Origin: Amycolatopsis sp. NBRC 101858
GTDB lineage: Bacteria > Actinomycetota > Actinomycetes > Mycobacteriales > Pseudonocardiaceae
DNA: 64,000 nt
Assembly (NCBI RefSeq): GCF_030269325.1
Contig: NZ_BSTD01000001.1
Span: 434,001 to 498,000, forward strand
Direction of reading: 5' to 3'
Shown here: positions 1 to 9,117 of the stretch, piece by piece
Numbering within the stretch: position 1 is the first letter of the stretch
How the letters are laid out: every line of letters starts with the position of its first letter
Position numbers and translations under genes: made by a program
The notes under the pieces: model-generated
Told to the model about the DNA's origin: nothing
The model's database searches: none
The model's input: only the letters and a program-made list of their open reading frames with translations

Positions 1-1
1 C

Positions 2-199
2 GACCACCTGCGCGCGCTCTACGGCGGCGTCCGGGTCGACGGCAATGCCCTCGAACTCGACGTCGACCCGGGCGAAGCCGGGCGCGTCAACGCCGAACTG
101 GTCGGCGCCGGGGTCACCGTCACCGAGCTGCGCTGGCACGAACCCGACCTGGAACAGACCTTCCTCGCCCTGACCGGAGGGACCGATCATGCTGCGTGA
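2..199 (+). CDS. ABC transporter ATP-binding protein, C-terminal fragment
   Basis: Only the last 65 codons are present; the gene begins upstream of the window. The reading frame from base 2 to the TGA at 197-199 ends in a segment (ELRWHEPDLEQTFLALTGG) typical of the C-terminal accessory region of drug/antibiotic-type ABC-2 exporter ATPases. The nucleotide-binding motifs are outside the window, so the assignment rests on this tail and on context. The stop overlaps the start of a membrane permease gene by 11 bases, the usual ATPase-permease translational coupling. The substrate cannot be inferred. Confidence 0.7.
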   Translation, partial: DHLRALYGGVRVDGNALELDVDPGEAGRVNAELVGAGVTVTELRWHEPDLEQTFLALTGGTDHAA

Positions 200-1004
200 C
201 ATCCGGGCCGAGCTGACCAAGCAGGCCCGCCGCCCCGCCAGCTGGCTGCTGCTGGCCGTCGCCGTCGTGCTGTCGCTGACCTTCGGTTACGCCGTCCCGT
301 ACGCGGGGCTGAGCGGCGCGGCCGGTCCCCCGGGCTCCGGCCGCGGGCTCGACGCGATGCTGCCCGGCGCGTTCGTCGGCAGCGCGCTGGGCGGCCTGCC
401 GATCTTCGTCGGGGCCCTCGTGCTGATCTTCGGCGTACTCGTGGCGGGCAGCGAATACGGCTACGGCACGTGGAAGACGGTGCTGGTGCAGCACCCGTCG
501 CGCGTCGCCGTCTTCGCCGCGAAGCTGGTCACCGTCGCACTCGGAGCGCTGGCCGTCGTGCTCGCGCTGTTCGCGGCGACGGCGGGGGCGAGCGTGCTCG
601 TCGCGTCGCTGCAGGACCAGGCGCCGAGCTGGCCTTCGGTGTCCGACGTCGTGGCCGGCCTCGGCGCCGGCTGGCTCGTCACGACGATGTGGGGCGCGCT
701 CGGCGTGCTGCTCGCGATCGGGCTGCGGTCGGTCGCGCTGCCGATCGGGCTCGGCCTGGTGTGGCTGCTGGCCGTGCAGAACCTCCTCGCGTCGATCGCC
801 GCGCCGCTGCTGGACTGGGTCGCGCAGCTGCAGAAGGCGCTGCCCGGGCCGAACGCGGGTGCGCTCGCGGCCGCGTTCGGGGCGAGCGCGCCGGGCGTCG
901 ATCCGATCGTCGGGCCGGGGCAGGCGGCCGTGGTGCTGGCGGCCTACGTGATCGCCTTCGGGGTGCTCGGCGGCTGGCTCCTGCACCGCCGTGACATCGC
1001 CTGA
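189..1004 (+). CDS. ABC-2 type transporter permease
   Basis: This 271-residue protein probably forms the membrane channel of the ABC exporter whose ATPase ends just upstream. It has about six hydrophobic segments: one near residues 17-35, then clusters around 70-95, 110-140, 155-190, 195-215 and 240-262. A short charged N-terminus (MLRDIRAELTKQARRPASW) is characteristic of ABC-2 permeases. A glycine- and tyrosine-rich SEYGYGTWK segment after the second helix is also common in this family. The start overlaps the ATPase stop by 11 bases and the gene ends the operon at a strong hairpin. Substrate unknown; the family includes drug and peptide exporters. Confidence 0.8.
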   Translation: MLRDIRAELTKQARRPASWLLLAVAVVLSLTFGYAVPYAGLSGAAGPPGSGRGLDAMLPGAFVGSALGGLPIFVGALVLIFGVLVAGSEYGYGTWKTVLVQHPSRVAVFAAKLVTVALGALAVVLALFAATAGASVLVASLQDQAPSWPSVSDVVAGLGAGWLVTTMWGALGVLLAIGLRSVALPIGLGLVWLLAVQNLLASIAAPLLDWVAQLQKALPGPNAGALAAAFGASAPGVDPIVGPGQAAVVLAAYVIAFGVLGGWLLHRRDIA

Positions 1005-1009
1005 TGAGG

Positions 1010-1041
1010 GGTACCGGCCACCGGTGCGGTGAGCCGGTACC
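1010..1041 (+). terminator. Hairpin terminator after the ABC operon
   Basis: Perfect 9-bp inverted repeat GGTACCGGC / GCCGGTACC at 1010-1018 and 1033-1041 with a 14-base loop, starting 6 bases after the permease stop. There is no U tract, as is usual for actinobacterial hairpins. Confidence 0.55.
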
Positions 1042-1100
1042 GCCGTGTGCGCGGTGTAGTGTTTGCCGGTCCGACCGGCGGGTGACCCACGTGAGGTGCC

Positions 1101-3401
1101 ATGACAGTGCGGCGGTACCCAGTCGCGGCCCTGCTCGTCTTCTTCACGGTGGCCCTCGTCGTGGTGAACGGCTTCGCGTTCTGGGGCGACACGTTCGCCC
1201 TGTGGGTCGACGACGCCATGCAGCTGAGCGCCGGGGTCGGCGCGGTCGTCTGCGGTGTCCTGGTCGCGCGCCGGGTCCGCGGGCACCAGCGCTGGTGGCG
1301 GGTGCTCGTCGCGGCCGGCATGGCCGGCTGGTCGCTCGGCCAGTGCGTCTGGTCGTGGTACCAGCTGGTCGACGGGCGCGGGCTGCCGTCGCCGTCGCTG
1401 GCCGACGTCGGCTACCTCAGCTTCCCGGTGTTCGCGCTCGCCGCCCTGTTCGTCCTGGCCCGGGCGCGGATCCGGCCGGACCGCGAGCGCTTCCAGCCCG
1501 CGCAGTGGACCGCGCACTTCGGTGTCGCGGTGGTGCTCGACGGCCTGATCGTCACCGGCTCGCTGTTCATCCTCACCTGGACCGCGGCGCTCGGGCAGCT
1601 GGTCCGGGCCACCGCGCCGGACAAGCTGACCTGGGCCGTCGCCATCTCCTACCCGCTGTCGGACCTGGTGATCGTGGTCGTCGCCGTGCTGCTGGTCGTG
1701 TTCGACCGGGTGGACCGGCCCTACCGCACGAACCTGCTGCTGGCCGCCGTCGGGATCGTCGCGCTGGCCGCGTCCGACAGCGTGTTCGCCTACCTGGTCA
1801 GCATCGGCGCCGAGAGCATGAAGCCGTGGTCGGACGGCGGGTTCGTGCTCGGGCCGCTGTTCATCGCCTTCGCCCTGCTGGTGACGCCGGGACAGCGGCG
1901 CCGCGACGACGCGAGCCCGGCGGGCGGGGTCGACTGGTGGCAGCTGGCGCTGCCGTACGTCCCGGTCACCGCCGTCGCGCTGCTGATCACCGGGCAGCTG
2001 CTGGCCGGCGCCGGACCGGACGGCGTCGAGGTGGTCGTCGGCGTGCTGGTGGTGTTCCTCGTGCTCGCCCGGCAGCTGCTTTCCTTGCTGGACAACAGGT
2101 TGCTGCTGCGCCGGGTCTACGACGGGCAGCAGCAGCTGACCCACCAGGCCTACCACGACCCGCTGACCGGGCTCGCGAACCGCGCGTTGTTCGCCGACCG
2201 GCTGGACCGGGCCGTCGAGGCTGTCGGCAGGCCGCTCGTGCTGATCTTCGTCGACCTCGACGACTTCAAGGAGGTCAACGACCGGTTCGGGCACGCGGGC
2301 GGCGACGTCCTGCTGCACGCCGTCGCCCAGCGGCTGCTGAGCTGCGTGCGCGCGGGTGACACGGTGGCGCGCCTGGGCGGCGACGAGTTCGCGATCCTGC
2401 TGGAAGGCGAGCTGGACGCGCCGCAGGCCGTCGCCGACCGGATCCAGGGCGCGCTGCGGCGGCCGTTCGCGGTGCACGGCACGCTCGTCCCGGTCCGCGC
2501 GAGCATGGGCCTGGTGGTGCCGGACCCGGCCGAGCCGCTGGTGACGTCGGACGAGCTGCTGGGCCGCGCGGACACGTCGATGTACGCGGGCAAGCGGCTG
2601 GGCAAGGACACGACGGTGGTCTACCGCCCGTCGCCGGACGGACCGCCGGACTTCCCGTCGGCGCTGCGGCGGGCGAAGGGCGGCATCCCGGAGGGCTTCG
2701 GCCTGGTGTTCCAGCCGATCGTCCGGCTGGCCGACGAGACCCCGGCGGCCGTGGAGGCACTGGCCCGCTGGACCACGCCCGACGGCACGGCGGTCTCGCC
2801 CGAGACGTTCGTCCGCGCGGCCGAAGGCGCGGGCCTCGGCGCCGAGCTGGACGCGCTGGTGCTGGACCTGGCGTGCCGCGAGATCACGGCGGCCGGGCTG
2901 GACCTGACGGTGCACGTGAACGTGTGCGCGAGCCGCCTCGGCGCGGCCGCGCTGGAGCGGAGCGTCGCTTCCGCGCTGGACCGCTACCGGCTGCCGGCGT
3001 CCCGGCTCGTCGTCGAGATCACCGAGACGGTGCCGGTCCCCGACCTGGCGGCGGGGGCGGCCGCGATCCGGCGGCTGCAGGAGCTGGGCGTGCGGGTGGC
3101 GCTGGACGACTTCGGTGCGGGCTACAGCTCGCTGACGGTGCTGCACGCGCTGCCGGTCGACCTGATCAAGCTGGACCGGTCGCTGACGACCGGGGTGCAG
3201 CCGGAGCGCGACGCGGCGCTGTGCCGGTCGCTCGTCGGGCTGTGCGCGGACCTCCAACTGGACGTCGTCGCCGAGGGGATCGAGACGGCCGAACAGGCTT
3301 CCCTGGTCACTCGCGCGGGGTGCACGACTGCCCAGGGGTACCTGTACGGCCGCCCCGCTCCGCTCTCGGCGCTGCGCCTGTCGGCGATCCCGGCGGGCTA
3401 G
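1101..3401 (+). CDS. Membrane-bound GGDEF-EAL diguanylate cyclase/phosphodiesterase
   Basis: A 766-residue bifunctional candidate for making and breaking cyclic di-GMP. Residues 1 to about 330 hold eight to ten hydrophobic segments, a membrane sensor region like those in other actinobacterial GGDEF-EAL proteins. A short linker leads to a GGDEF domain with an intact active-site motif (GGDEF, residues 426-430). An RxxD inhibitory I-site (RAGD, residues 417-420) lies exactly five residues before it. The EAL domain keeps the EAL motif (552-554) and the DDFGAGYSS, IKLDRS and VAEGIE signatures, so both halves look catalytically competent. The ATG follows GTGAGGTGCC, a good ribosome site. It is monocistronic after the upstream terminator. 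The signal sensed is unknown. Confidence 0.9.
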   Translation: MTVRRYPVAALLVFFTVALVVVNGFAFWGDTFALWVDDAMQLSAGVGAVVCGVLVARRVRGHQRWWRVLVAAGMAGWSLGQCVWSWYQLVDGRGLPSPSLADVGYLSFPVFALAALFVLARARIRPDRERFQPAQWTAHFGVAVVLDGLIVTGSLFILTWTAALGQLVRATAPDKLTWAVAISYPLSDLVIVVVAVLLVVFDRVDRPYRTNLLLAAVGIVALAASDSVFAYLVSIGAESMKPWSDGGFVLGPLFIAFALLVTPGQRRRDDASPAGGVDWWQLALPYVPVTAVALLITGQLLAGAGPDGVEVVVGVLVVFLVLARQLLSLLDNRLLLRRVYDGQQQLTHQAYHDPLTGLANRALFADRLDRAVEAVGRPLVLIFVDLDDFKEVNDRFGHAGGDVLLHAVAQRLLSCVRAGDTVARLGGDEFAILLEGELDAPQAVADRIQGALRRPFAVHGTLVPVRASMGLVVPDPAEPLVTSDELLGRADTSMYAGKRLGKDTTVVYRPSPDGPPDFPSALRRAKGGIPEGFGLVFQPIVRLADETPAAVEALARWTTPDGTAVSPETFVRAAEGAGLGAELDALVLDLACREITAAGLDLTVHVNVCASRLGAAALERSVASALDRYRLPASRLVVEITETVPVPDLAAGAAAIRRLQELGVRVALDDFGAGYSSLTVLHALPVDLIKLDRSLTTGVQPERDAALCRSLVGLCADLQLDVVAEGIETAEQASLVTRAGCTTAQGYLYGRPAPLSALRLSAIPAG

Positions 3402-3405
3402 GCGC

Positions 3406-4236
3406 TCAGTCCGCGCGCACGCCCGGCGGGAGGACGCCGAAGATCGTCGCCGTCGAGCCGGCGCCCTTGCGGTTGATCGGGCCGCCCGCCAGCACCCACG
3501 CCCCGGTCGTCGGGAGGGCCTTCAGGTTCGCCAGGATCTCCAGGCTGATCCGGTGGCGCTGGTACACGAGCTTCGACACCGTGTACGTCTCGTCGGTGCC
3601 GACGTCCGGGCTGAACGTGTCGGTGCCCGTGCCGCCCCGGCGCCCGAGCCGGCCGGTGTCGATCAGCCACTTGACCGCCGGGATCGAGAACCCGGGCTGG
3701 TGCAGCACGCCGTCCGCGCCGGTGTTCGGGTAGGCCGGGGTGCCCCACTTGGCGTCCCAGCCGGTCCAGAGCACCACGACGGACTCGTCGGGGATCCGGC
3801 CGTGGCGCTTCTCCCACGCCTTGAGGTCGTCGATCGTGACGCCGTAGTCGGCGTTGGCCGCGGCCTTCGCTCTTATGTCGATCTTGACGGCGGGCCGGAA
3901 TAGATCCGCCGGGTCCATGTCGTCGGCCAGCGGCTGGCCGGTGTTGAAGTGGCCGGGCGCGCCCCAGTGCGTTCCGGTGTGCTCGCCCTCGCGGACGAAC
4001 TGCAGGTAGTAGCCGTCGTCGGGGATGGTGGCGATGGTTTCCAGCGTGAAGGCCGGGTCGCCGGGGAACACGTTGGTCGTGGCGGGGTCGTTGACGTGCG
4101 AGAGGTTGACCAGGTTCAGCTGGTCCAGCCGCACCGGCGGCGTCGCGGGCTGCGCGGCCTGGGCCGTCCGCCCGGACACCGCGGCGCCGAACACCCCGGC
4201 CAGCCCCGCGGCCAGCACCCTGCGTCTCATCGGCAT
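3406..4236 (-). CDS. Tat-exported cyclase-family (kynurenine formamidase-like) hydrolase
   Basis: A 276-residue protein of the metal-dependent cyclase family (PF04199), whose members hydrolyse amide or ester bonds of small molecules, for example N-formylkynurenine. The N-terminus MPMRRRVLAAGLAGVFG followed by an alanine-rich stretch ending AQAA looks like a twin-arginine signal, so the enzyme is probably secreted. The family metal-binding segment HTGTHWGAPGHF is at residues 86-97. The chosen ATG at 4236 has AAAGGGG six bases upstream; the frame stays open further upstream but lacks such a site. It converges on the GGDEF-EAL gene with a 4-base gap. The actual substrate is not known. Confidence 0.8.
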   Translation of the reverse strand: MPMRRRVLAAGLAGVFGAAVSGRTAQAAQPATPPVRLDQLNLVNLSHVNDPATTNVFPGDPAFTLETIATIPDDGYYLQFVREGEHTGTHWGAPGHFNTGQPLADDMDPADLFRPAVKIDIRAKAAANADYGVTIDDLKAWEKRHGRIPDESVVVLWTGWDAKWGTPAYPNTGADGVLHQPGFSIPAVKWLIDTGRLGRRGGTGTDTFSPDVGTDETYTVSKLVYQRHRISLEILANLKALPTTGAWVLAGGPINRKGAGSTATIFGVLPPGVRAD

Positions 4237-4333
4237 GGAATCCCCTTTCACCGGAACACCGCCCGTGCGGTGAGCCTGCACGGTGATATCACCCGAGCCG
4301 CGCGGGGCCAAGGAGTTGCGCGAGGATGGACCC

Positions 4334-4756
4334 ATGGACGACGACATCGAAGACCACGCCGACGAAGGCATCCTCGACCCCGAGGACACTTTGGTCGACC
4401 GCGACGAGCAGGCGGAGGGGTATTCACCGCCGGAACGCCCGCGGGGCACCGAAGAATGGGGCACGACCGCGCGCGAGACGGCCGAAGGCGAGAGCTGGGA
4501 GGGCCGGCTGGCCCGCGAAGAACCGGACCTCGAGGCCGAGGAGGGCGACGGTCTCGGCGACAGCGAAGACACCGACGGCGAGCTGATCGACGACGAGGTC
4601 GGCGACGTCCGCGCGGGCCGCCTGGTGGCCACGGACGAGGGCTTCGGCGCGGACACCGACGAAGAGCTGTACGCGTCCGACGCGGGCATCGACGGCGGCG
4701 CGGCGTCGGCGGAGGAAGCGGCCGTCCACGTGATCGACCCGTCGCGCCGCTGGTGA
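4334..4756 (+). CDS. DUF5709-type acidic protein
   Basis: A 140-residue, very acidic, hydrophilic protein with no membrane segment. The arrangement of a DPEDTLVDRD-like start, SWEGRLAREEPD, GRLVATDEG and a C-terminal AAVHVIDP segment matches actinobacterial DUF5709 proteins as I know them. No enzymatic motif is visible and the function is unknown. The start at 4334 is preferred over an earlier in-frame codon because GAGGA lies seven bases before it. A perfect 13-bp hairpin follows the stop immediately, so the gene is probably transcribed alone. Confidence 0.75.
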   Translation: MDDDIEDHADEGILDPEDTLVDRDEQAEGYSPPERPRGTEEWGTTARETAEGESWEGRLAREEPDLEAEEGDGLGDSEDTDGELIDDEVGDVRAGRLVATDEGFGADTDEELYASDAGIDGGAASAEEAAVHVIDPSRRW

Positions 4757-4802
4757 GGTGACGGACGCCCGGCGTTCGAGGGTGTCCGGGGCGTCCGTCA
4801 CC
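4757..4802 (+). terminator. Perfect 13-bp stem terminator
   Basis: GGTGACGGACGCC (4757-4769) pairs perfectly with GGCGTCCGTCACC (4790-4802) across a 20-base loop, beginning on the base after the DUF5709 stop. The remaining spacer to 5025 contains a perfect palindrome GTGACCGGTCAC at 4866-4877, a possible operator for the following regulator. Confidence 0.65.
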
Positions 4803-5025
4803 ACCGGACCGCCAAGGCCGCCGGGAGTGACAGCCTGCGGGGAAGACGATCCGGCCCCTGCGGCCGTGACCGGTCACGAGCCGCCCCCTCGACGGTTCGT
4901 GCCGGCACCGGCGACGAGGACCACGGTGCCGGACCGGCCTTGCACGAAGCTTTCCCGATCCTTTCCGGGCGTCGATTACAGTGGGCGGCCGGACGTGCGC
5001 AGCGCGGGAGGAGGACGGCGGGCCG

Positions 5026-7776
5026 GTGCGGTTCAGGCTGCTGGGCGAGCTCGAAGTCCGCGTCGGCGGACGTCCGGCCGAGATCCGGCGCCCCCGGCTG
5101 CGGGGGTTGCTCACCGCGCTGCTGACCGACCTGAACAAGGTGGTCCCCGCCGACGTCCTGGCCGAGCGGATCTGGGGCGAGCGGCTGCCGGTCAACCCGC
5201 GCAACGCCTTGTACAGCTACGTTTCCCGGCTGCGGACGGCCCTCGGCGAGGCCACGGTCGCGCAGCGCTCGGGCGGCTACCTCCTGACCGCGGATCCCGA
5301 AGCCGTCGACCTGCACGTGTTCCTGCGCCTCCTCGGCGAGGCGGCGGCCGCGGGCGAGGACGAGGAGAAGGCCGGGCTGCTGACCCGGGCCCTGGCCCTG
5401 TGGACGGGTGAACCGTTCGCCGGCCTCGACACGCCGTGGTTCGCCAACCTGCGGGAGACCCTGGAGAACCGGCGCTTCGCCGCCCGGCTCGACCTGGCCG
5501 ACGTCCGGCTTCGCGGAGACCGGGCCGGCGAGCTGATCCCGGAGCTGACCGCGCTGGCCGAGGCGCACCCGTTCGACGAGCGGCTGCGCGGGCAGGTGAT
5601 GCTCGCGCTCCACCGCGGCGGCCGCCAAGGTGCCGCGCTGCGGGAGTACGACCGGATGCGCCGCCTGCTCGCCGAGGAGCTCGGCACCGATCCGGGAGCG
5701 GGGCTCCGGCGGGTGCACGAACAGATCCTGCACGGCGATCCGCGGCCGGCCCCGGTGGCAGCCCGGCCGGTGCCGCACCAGCTCCCGGCGGCGCCGTCGT
5801 CGTTCGTCGGCCGGGACGAGCTGCTGGCGGTGCTCGACCACGCCGGCGAGACGCCGGGCCCGGTGGTGATCTCGGCCATCGGTGGCGCGGGCGGGATCGG
5901 GAAGACCTGGCTGGCGCTGCACTGGGCGGCCGGCAAGCTCGACGAGTTCCCCGACGGGCAGCTGTACGTGAACCTGCGCGGCTTCGACCCGGTCGCCGAG
6001 CCGATGCCGGTTTCGGTGGCGGTGCGCGGGTTCCTGCACGCGCTCGGCGTCGACGGCGCCGCCGTGCCGCCGGACCCGGACGCGCAGCTCGCGCTCTACC
6101 GCAGTCTCCTCGCCGGGAAACGCGTGCTGGTCGTGCTCGACAACGCGGCAGGCACCGACCAGGTCGTCCCCCTGCTCCCCGGCAGCCCGGCCTGCCGGGT
6201 GGTCGTGACCAGCCGCCACCGGCTGGGCGCGCTCGTGGCGACGCACGGCGCGCGGCCGGTCTCCCTGGACGTCCTGTCCGCGCCGGAAGCCCGGGAGCTG
6301 CTGGCCCGGTACGTCGGCCGGGAGCGGCTCGACGCGGAAGCGGGCACCGTCGACGAGCTGATCCGGCTCTGCGCCGGGTTGCCGCTGGCGCTGGGGATCG
6401 TCGCGGCGCGCGTGGCCACCGCGCCCGAGCAGCCGCTGCGGCTGCTGGCCGAGGAGCTGGCCGACCACGCGGCCCGGCTGGACGGGCTCGACACCGGCGA
6501 AGCCGGGCTGAGCCTGCGCACGGTCTTCTCGTGGTCCACGCGCCGGCTGGCACCCGGCGCCGCGACGGTGTTCGGCCTGCTGGCCCTGGCCCCCGGGCCG
6601 GACATCGGCCTGCCCGCGGCGGCGGCACTGGCCGGTCTCCCCGCTGCCGCGACGCGCACGGTGCTGCGCACGCTGGAGAACGCGCACCTCCTGACGCGGG
6701 GTGCGAACGGCCGCTACCGGATGCACGACCTGGTCCGGCTCCACGCGACCGAAGAGGCGGTGCGAACGCTGCCGGAAAGCGCTCGCGACGACGCCCTGCG
6801 GCGGGTGACGGACTTCTACCTCCAGACGTCGTGGCACGGCAACCGGGTGCTCGAGCCGCTCGACACCCCCGTCCGGATCGACCCGCCGCTGCCCGGGATC
6901 GAGCCGCTCGAGTTCGCGGGCCACGTCGAGGCGTTGCGGTGGTTCGCCGAAGAGCACGCGTGCCTGACCGCCACCACCGAACTGGCGGTGCGGCGCGCCT
7001 GGCACACCCCGGTCTGGCAGCTGGCCTGGCTGCTCAACGAGTTCCGGTCCCGCCAGGGCCAGCTGCCCGAGCGGGAGGCCGCGGCCCGCAGCGCGCTCGC
7101 CGCGGCCGAAGCGCTCGGGGACGTCCCCGCCCAGCTCCTCGCGCACCGGATCTTCGCCAGCGCCAGCATCTTCGCGGGCCGTCCGGAGCTCGCGCTCGAA
7201 AGCCTGCCCGGGGCGCTGGCGCTGGCCGAACGGTCCGGCGACCGGCTGCAGCAGGCACACCTGCACTACGTGCTGGCGGGAGCGCACGAGTACCACGGCG
7301 GCGATTACCAGGCCGAGCTGGACCACTGCGAGCGCATTCTCGCCCTGATCGAGCCGGACGACGACCCGCGCCTGTACGTCAAGGCGCTCGACCTGATCGG
7401 GTTCTGCCACTTCAGCTGGCACGACTCGGCGCGGGCCCGGCATTGGCTGGACCGGGCCGCCGAGGTGGCGCGGACGTACCACGACGTGAGCGGAGAAGCG
7501 CACGCCGTCGGCAACCTGGGCTACGTCGCGTTGCGCGGCGGCGACTGGGCCGTCGCCATCGGCCACCTCGAGCGGGCCATCGAGGTGCTGCGGGCCATCG
7601 GGAACGTCCGGCACGCGACGTTCTTCCTCGTCGCGCTCGGCGACTGCTACCGCGCCGCCGGGCGGGAAGACGACGCGCGCGAAGTCCTGTACGACGCGCG
7701 CGCCCGCTACCGGACCCACCCCGAAGGGGCGCCGCTGAAGTGGCTCGAGGCGTGCCTGCTCGCGCTGTCCCCGTGA
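5026..7776 (+). CDS. AfsR/SARP-family regulator with NB-ARC and TPR domains
   Basis: A 916-residue transcriptional activator of the large SARP type, usually associated with secondary metabolism or development. It begins with an OmpR-like winged helix (residues 1 to about 95, starting RFRLLGELEVRVGG). A bacterial transcriptional activation domain (about 98-240) and an NB-ARC ATPase domain follow. The ATPase P-loop GGAGGIGKTW is near residue 286, and a VLVVLDNA Walker B-like segment follows it. The C-terminal third is built of TPR-like helices. The GTG at 5026 is chosen because GGGAGGAGG lies about 12 bases upstream; an in-frame GTG at 4981 lacks a ribosome site. No biosynthetic cluster is adjacent, so the target is unknown. 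Confidence 0.88.
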   Translation: MRFRLLGELEVRVGGRPAEIRRPRLRGLLTALLTDLNKVVPADVLAERIWGERLPVNPRNALYSYVSRLRTALGEATVAQRSGGYLLTADPEAVDLHVFLRLLGEAAAAGEDEEKAGLLTRALALWTGEPFAGLDTPWFANLRETLENRRFAARLDLADVRLRGDRAGELIPELTALAEAHPFDERLRGQVMLALHRGGRQGAALREYDRMRRLLAEELGTDPGAGLRRVHEQILHGDPRPAPVAARPVPHQLPAAPSSFVGRDELLAVLDHAGETPGPVVISAIGGAGGIGKTWLALHWAAGKLDEFPDGQLYVNLRGFDPVAEPMPVSVAVRGFLHALGVDGAAVPPDPDAQLALYRSLLAGKRVLVVLDNAAGTDQVVPLLPGSPACRVVVTSRHRLGALVATHGARPVSLDVLSAPEARELLARYVGRERLDAEAGTVDELIRLCAGLPLALGIVAARVATAPEQPLRLLAEELADHAARLDGLDTGEAGLSLRTVFSWSTRRLAPGAATVFGLLALAPGPDIGLPAAAALAGLPAAATRTVLRTLENAHLLTRGANGRYRMHDLVRLHATEEAVRTLPESARDDALRRVTDFYLQTSWHGNRVLEPLDTPVRIDPPLPGIEPLEFAGHVEALRWFAEEHACLTATTELAVRRAWHTPVWQLAWLLNEFRSRQGQLPEREAAARSALAAAEALGDVPAQLLAHRIFASASIFAGRPELALESLPGALALAERSGDRLQQAHLHYVLAGAHEYHGGDYQAELDHCERILALIEPDDDPRLYVKALDLIGFCHFSWHDSARARHWLDRAAEVARTYHDVSGEAHAVGNLGYVALRGGDWAVAIGHLERAIEVLRAIGNVRHATFFLVALGDCYRAAGREDDAREVLYDARARYRTHPEGAPLKWLEACLLALSP

Positions 7777-7784
7777 ATCCCGGC

Positions 7785-7819
7785 GGGGCCGGACCCACCC
7801 CCACGACGGGTCCGGCCCC
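7785..7819 (+). terminator. Perfect 12-bp stem terminator after the SARP gene
   Basis: GGGGCCGGACCC (7785-7796) and GGGTCCGGCCCC (7808-7819) are perfect inverted repeats with an 11-base loop, followed by GATTTCG. The hairpin starts 8 bases after the stop. Confidence 0.65.
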
Positions 7820-7931
7820 GATTTCGCGAGCGGCCTAATCCTTTCCCCCGTCCGGCGCGTGGGGTAGGCGGCAGAGCGGTCATGTCCGGATCCGGCCGGA
7901 CCCGCCCGCCCTGCCGGAAGGGGACACAGGG

Positions 7932-8888
7932 ATGCTCGAAGGGCTGCTGACGACCGGCGCGGGCGCGCTGTACGACGCGATGGTGCGCACCGGGCCGCTA
8001 CCGCTGGACGACCCGCGGGCGCAGAGCCCGGAGATGCGGGAGCTGCTCGACCGCGGGTTCGTGCGCCGCGACTACCGCGACGACCCGGTGATCGCGCCGA
8101 TGGAGCCGGTGCGCGCGGTCGACCACGCCATCCTGGGCGCGCAGCAGCAGCTGCTGGAGCAGCAGCGGCAGATCGTCGCGGCGCGCCAGCAGCTCGACGT
8201 GCTGCAGGCGGTGTACCGGTCGGCGAACGGTTCGGGCGGCGACGCGGCCGTCGAGGTGCTGACCGACCCGCGGCGCATCGGCTCGCTGTCGCTGGAGCTG
8301 TGCCTGTCCGCGCGCGAGGAGTTCCTGACGTTCACGACGCGCCACTTCAAGCGCAAGCCGGACGCGAGCACGGTGATGCGCCTGCCGGACGCGGTGACCG
8401 AGCGCGGCGTCGTCCTGCGCAACGTGTACGAGCGCGCGGCACTGGAGTTCGAAGGCGCGAAGGAGGTCGTCGACGCGAGCGTATCCGCCGGCTGGACCAT
8501 GCGGGTGGCGCCGGAGCTGCCGATGAAGATGGTGATCGCGGACCGCCATTCGGCGCTGGTCCCGCTGGACCCGAGCGGCATGGACGGCGCGCTGTTCGTC
8601 CGCAGCCCGACGATCGTGGCGTCGCTGCGGATGCTGTTCGAGCTGGTCTGGAGCCAGGCGGTGGCGGTGCAGGGGCCGGGTTCCCAGCCGCGCCACGGGC
8701 TGACGCCGACCCAGGCGAAGGTGCTGGACCTGCTGGCAACGGGCATGACGGACGGCGCGATAGCCCGGCACCTGGACGTGAGTGAGAGGACGGTCCGCAG
8801 GCACGTGCAGGGGTTGCTGGAGGCGTTGCAGGCGGACAACCGGGTGGCGGCGGTCTTCGCGGCGACCAGACTGGGCTGGCTGGGCTGA
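7932..8888 (+). CDS. LuxR-type helix-turn-helix regulator with TrmB-like N-terminus
   Basis: A 318-residue DNA-binding regulator. The C-terminal 60 residues (from about 256) form a LuxR/GerE helix-turn-helix: LTPTQAKVLDLLATGMTDGA followed by the recognition segment SERTVRRHVQGLLEAL. The N-terminal part begins LEGLLTTGAGALYDAMVRTG, like the winged-helix start of the TrmB-related LuxR regulators common in Streptomyces and Amycolatopsis. The middle section (about 100-235) resembles a phospholipase-D-like sensor fold, but no ligand motif is visible. An AAGGGG sequence precedes the ATG by about nine bases. It is flanked by terminators on both sides, so it is probably monocistronic. Targets unknown. 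Confidence 0.8.
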   Translation: MLEGLLTTGAGALYDAMVRTGPLPLDDPRAQSPEMRELLDRGFVRRDYRDDPVIAPMEPVRAVDHAILGAQQQLLEQQRQIVAARQQLDVLQAVYRSANGSGGDAAVEVLTDPRRIGSLSLELCLSAREEFLTFTTRHFKRKPDASTVMRLPDAVTERGVVLRNVYERAALEFEGAKEVVDASVSAGWTMRVAPELPMKMVIADRHSALVPLDPSGMDGALFVRSPTIVASLRMLFELVWSQAVAVQGPGSQPRHGLTPTQAKVLDLLATGMTDGAIARHLDVSERTVRRHVQGLLEALQADNRVAAVFAATRLGWLG

Positions 8889-8891
8889 CGC

Positions 8892-8948
8892 GGGGCGCGG
8901 CTCAGCCGGCGCTTCGGCCGGACCGGCGGCGGGCTGAGCTTGCGCCCC
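8892..8948 (+). terminator. Two-part hairpin terminator after the LuxR gene
   Basis: GGGGCGC and GCTCAGCC (8892-8907) pair with GGCTGAGC and GCGCCCC (8932-8948), forming a long stem directly after the stop at 8888. Confidence 0.5.
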
Positions 8949-9035
8949 GGCCGGACCCACTGCGGCGAGGCTGAGCCGATGTCTGGCTGAACCCACTCCG
9001 GTGCGGCTCAGCCCGCGCCCGACTCAGCCGGGCCG

Positions 9036-9071
9036 GGCCTGACCCGCGCCAATGCCGGTGCGGGTCAGGCC
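9036..9071. terminator. Second hairpin in the 8889-9117 spacer
   Basis: GGCCTGACCCG (9036-9046) and CGGGTCAGGCC (9061-9071) are perfect 11-bp inverted repeats around a 14-base loop. It can serve both convergent genes. The spacer between the two hairpins holds further GGCTCAGCC / GGCTGAAC half-repeats. Confidence 0.5.
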
Positions 9072-9117
9072 GCAGCCCGGCGCTCGCGCCCACCCAGAAC
9101 CGCGCCGCTCCAAGCCG

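Noticed and set aside
120..3257. Very long antisense open frame (over 1000 codons) opposite the ABC permease and GGDEF-EAL genes
   Set aside because: Its product is low-complexity R/Q/H/P-rich, as expected for the complement of GC-rich coding DNA. The sense genes have full domain signatures.
4866..4877. GTGACCGGTCAC palindrome as a SARP operator
   Set aside because: SARP proteins bind direct repeats, and short GC-rich palindromes are common here; noted only within the terminator entry.
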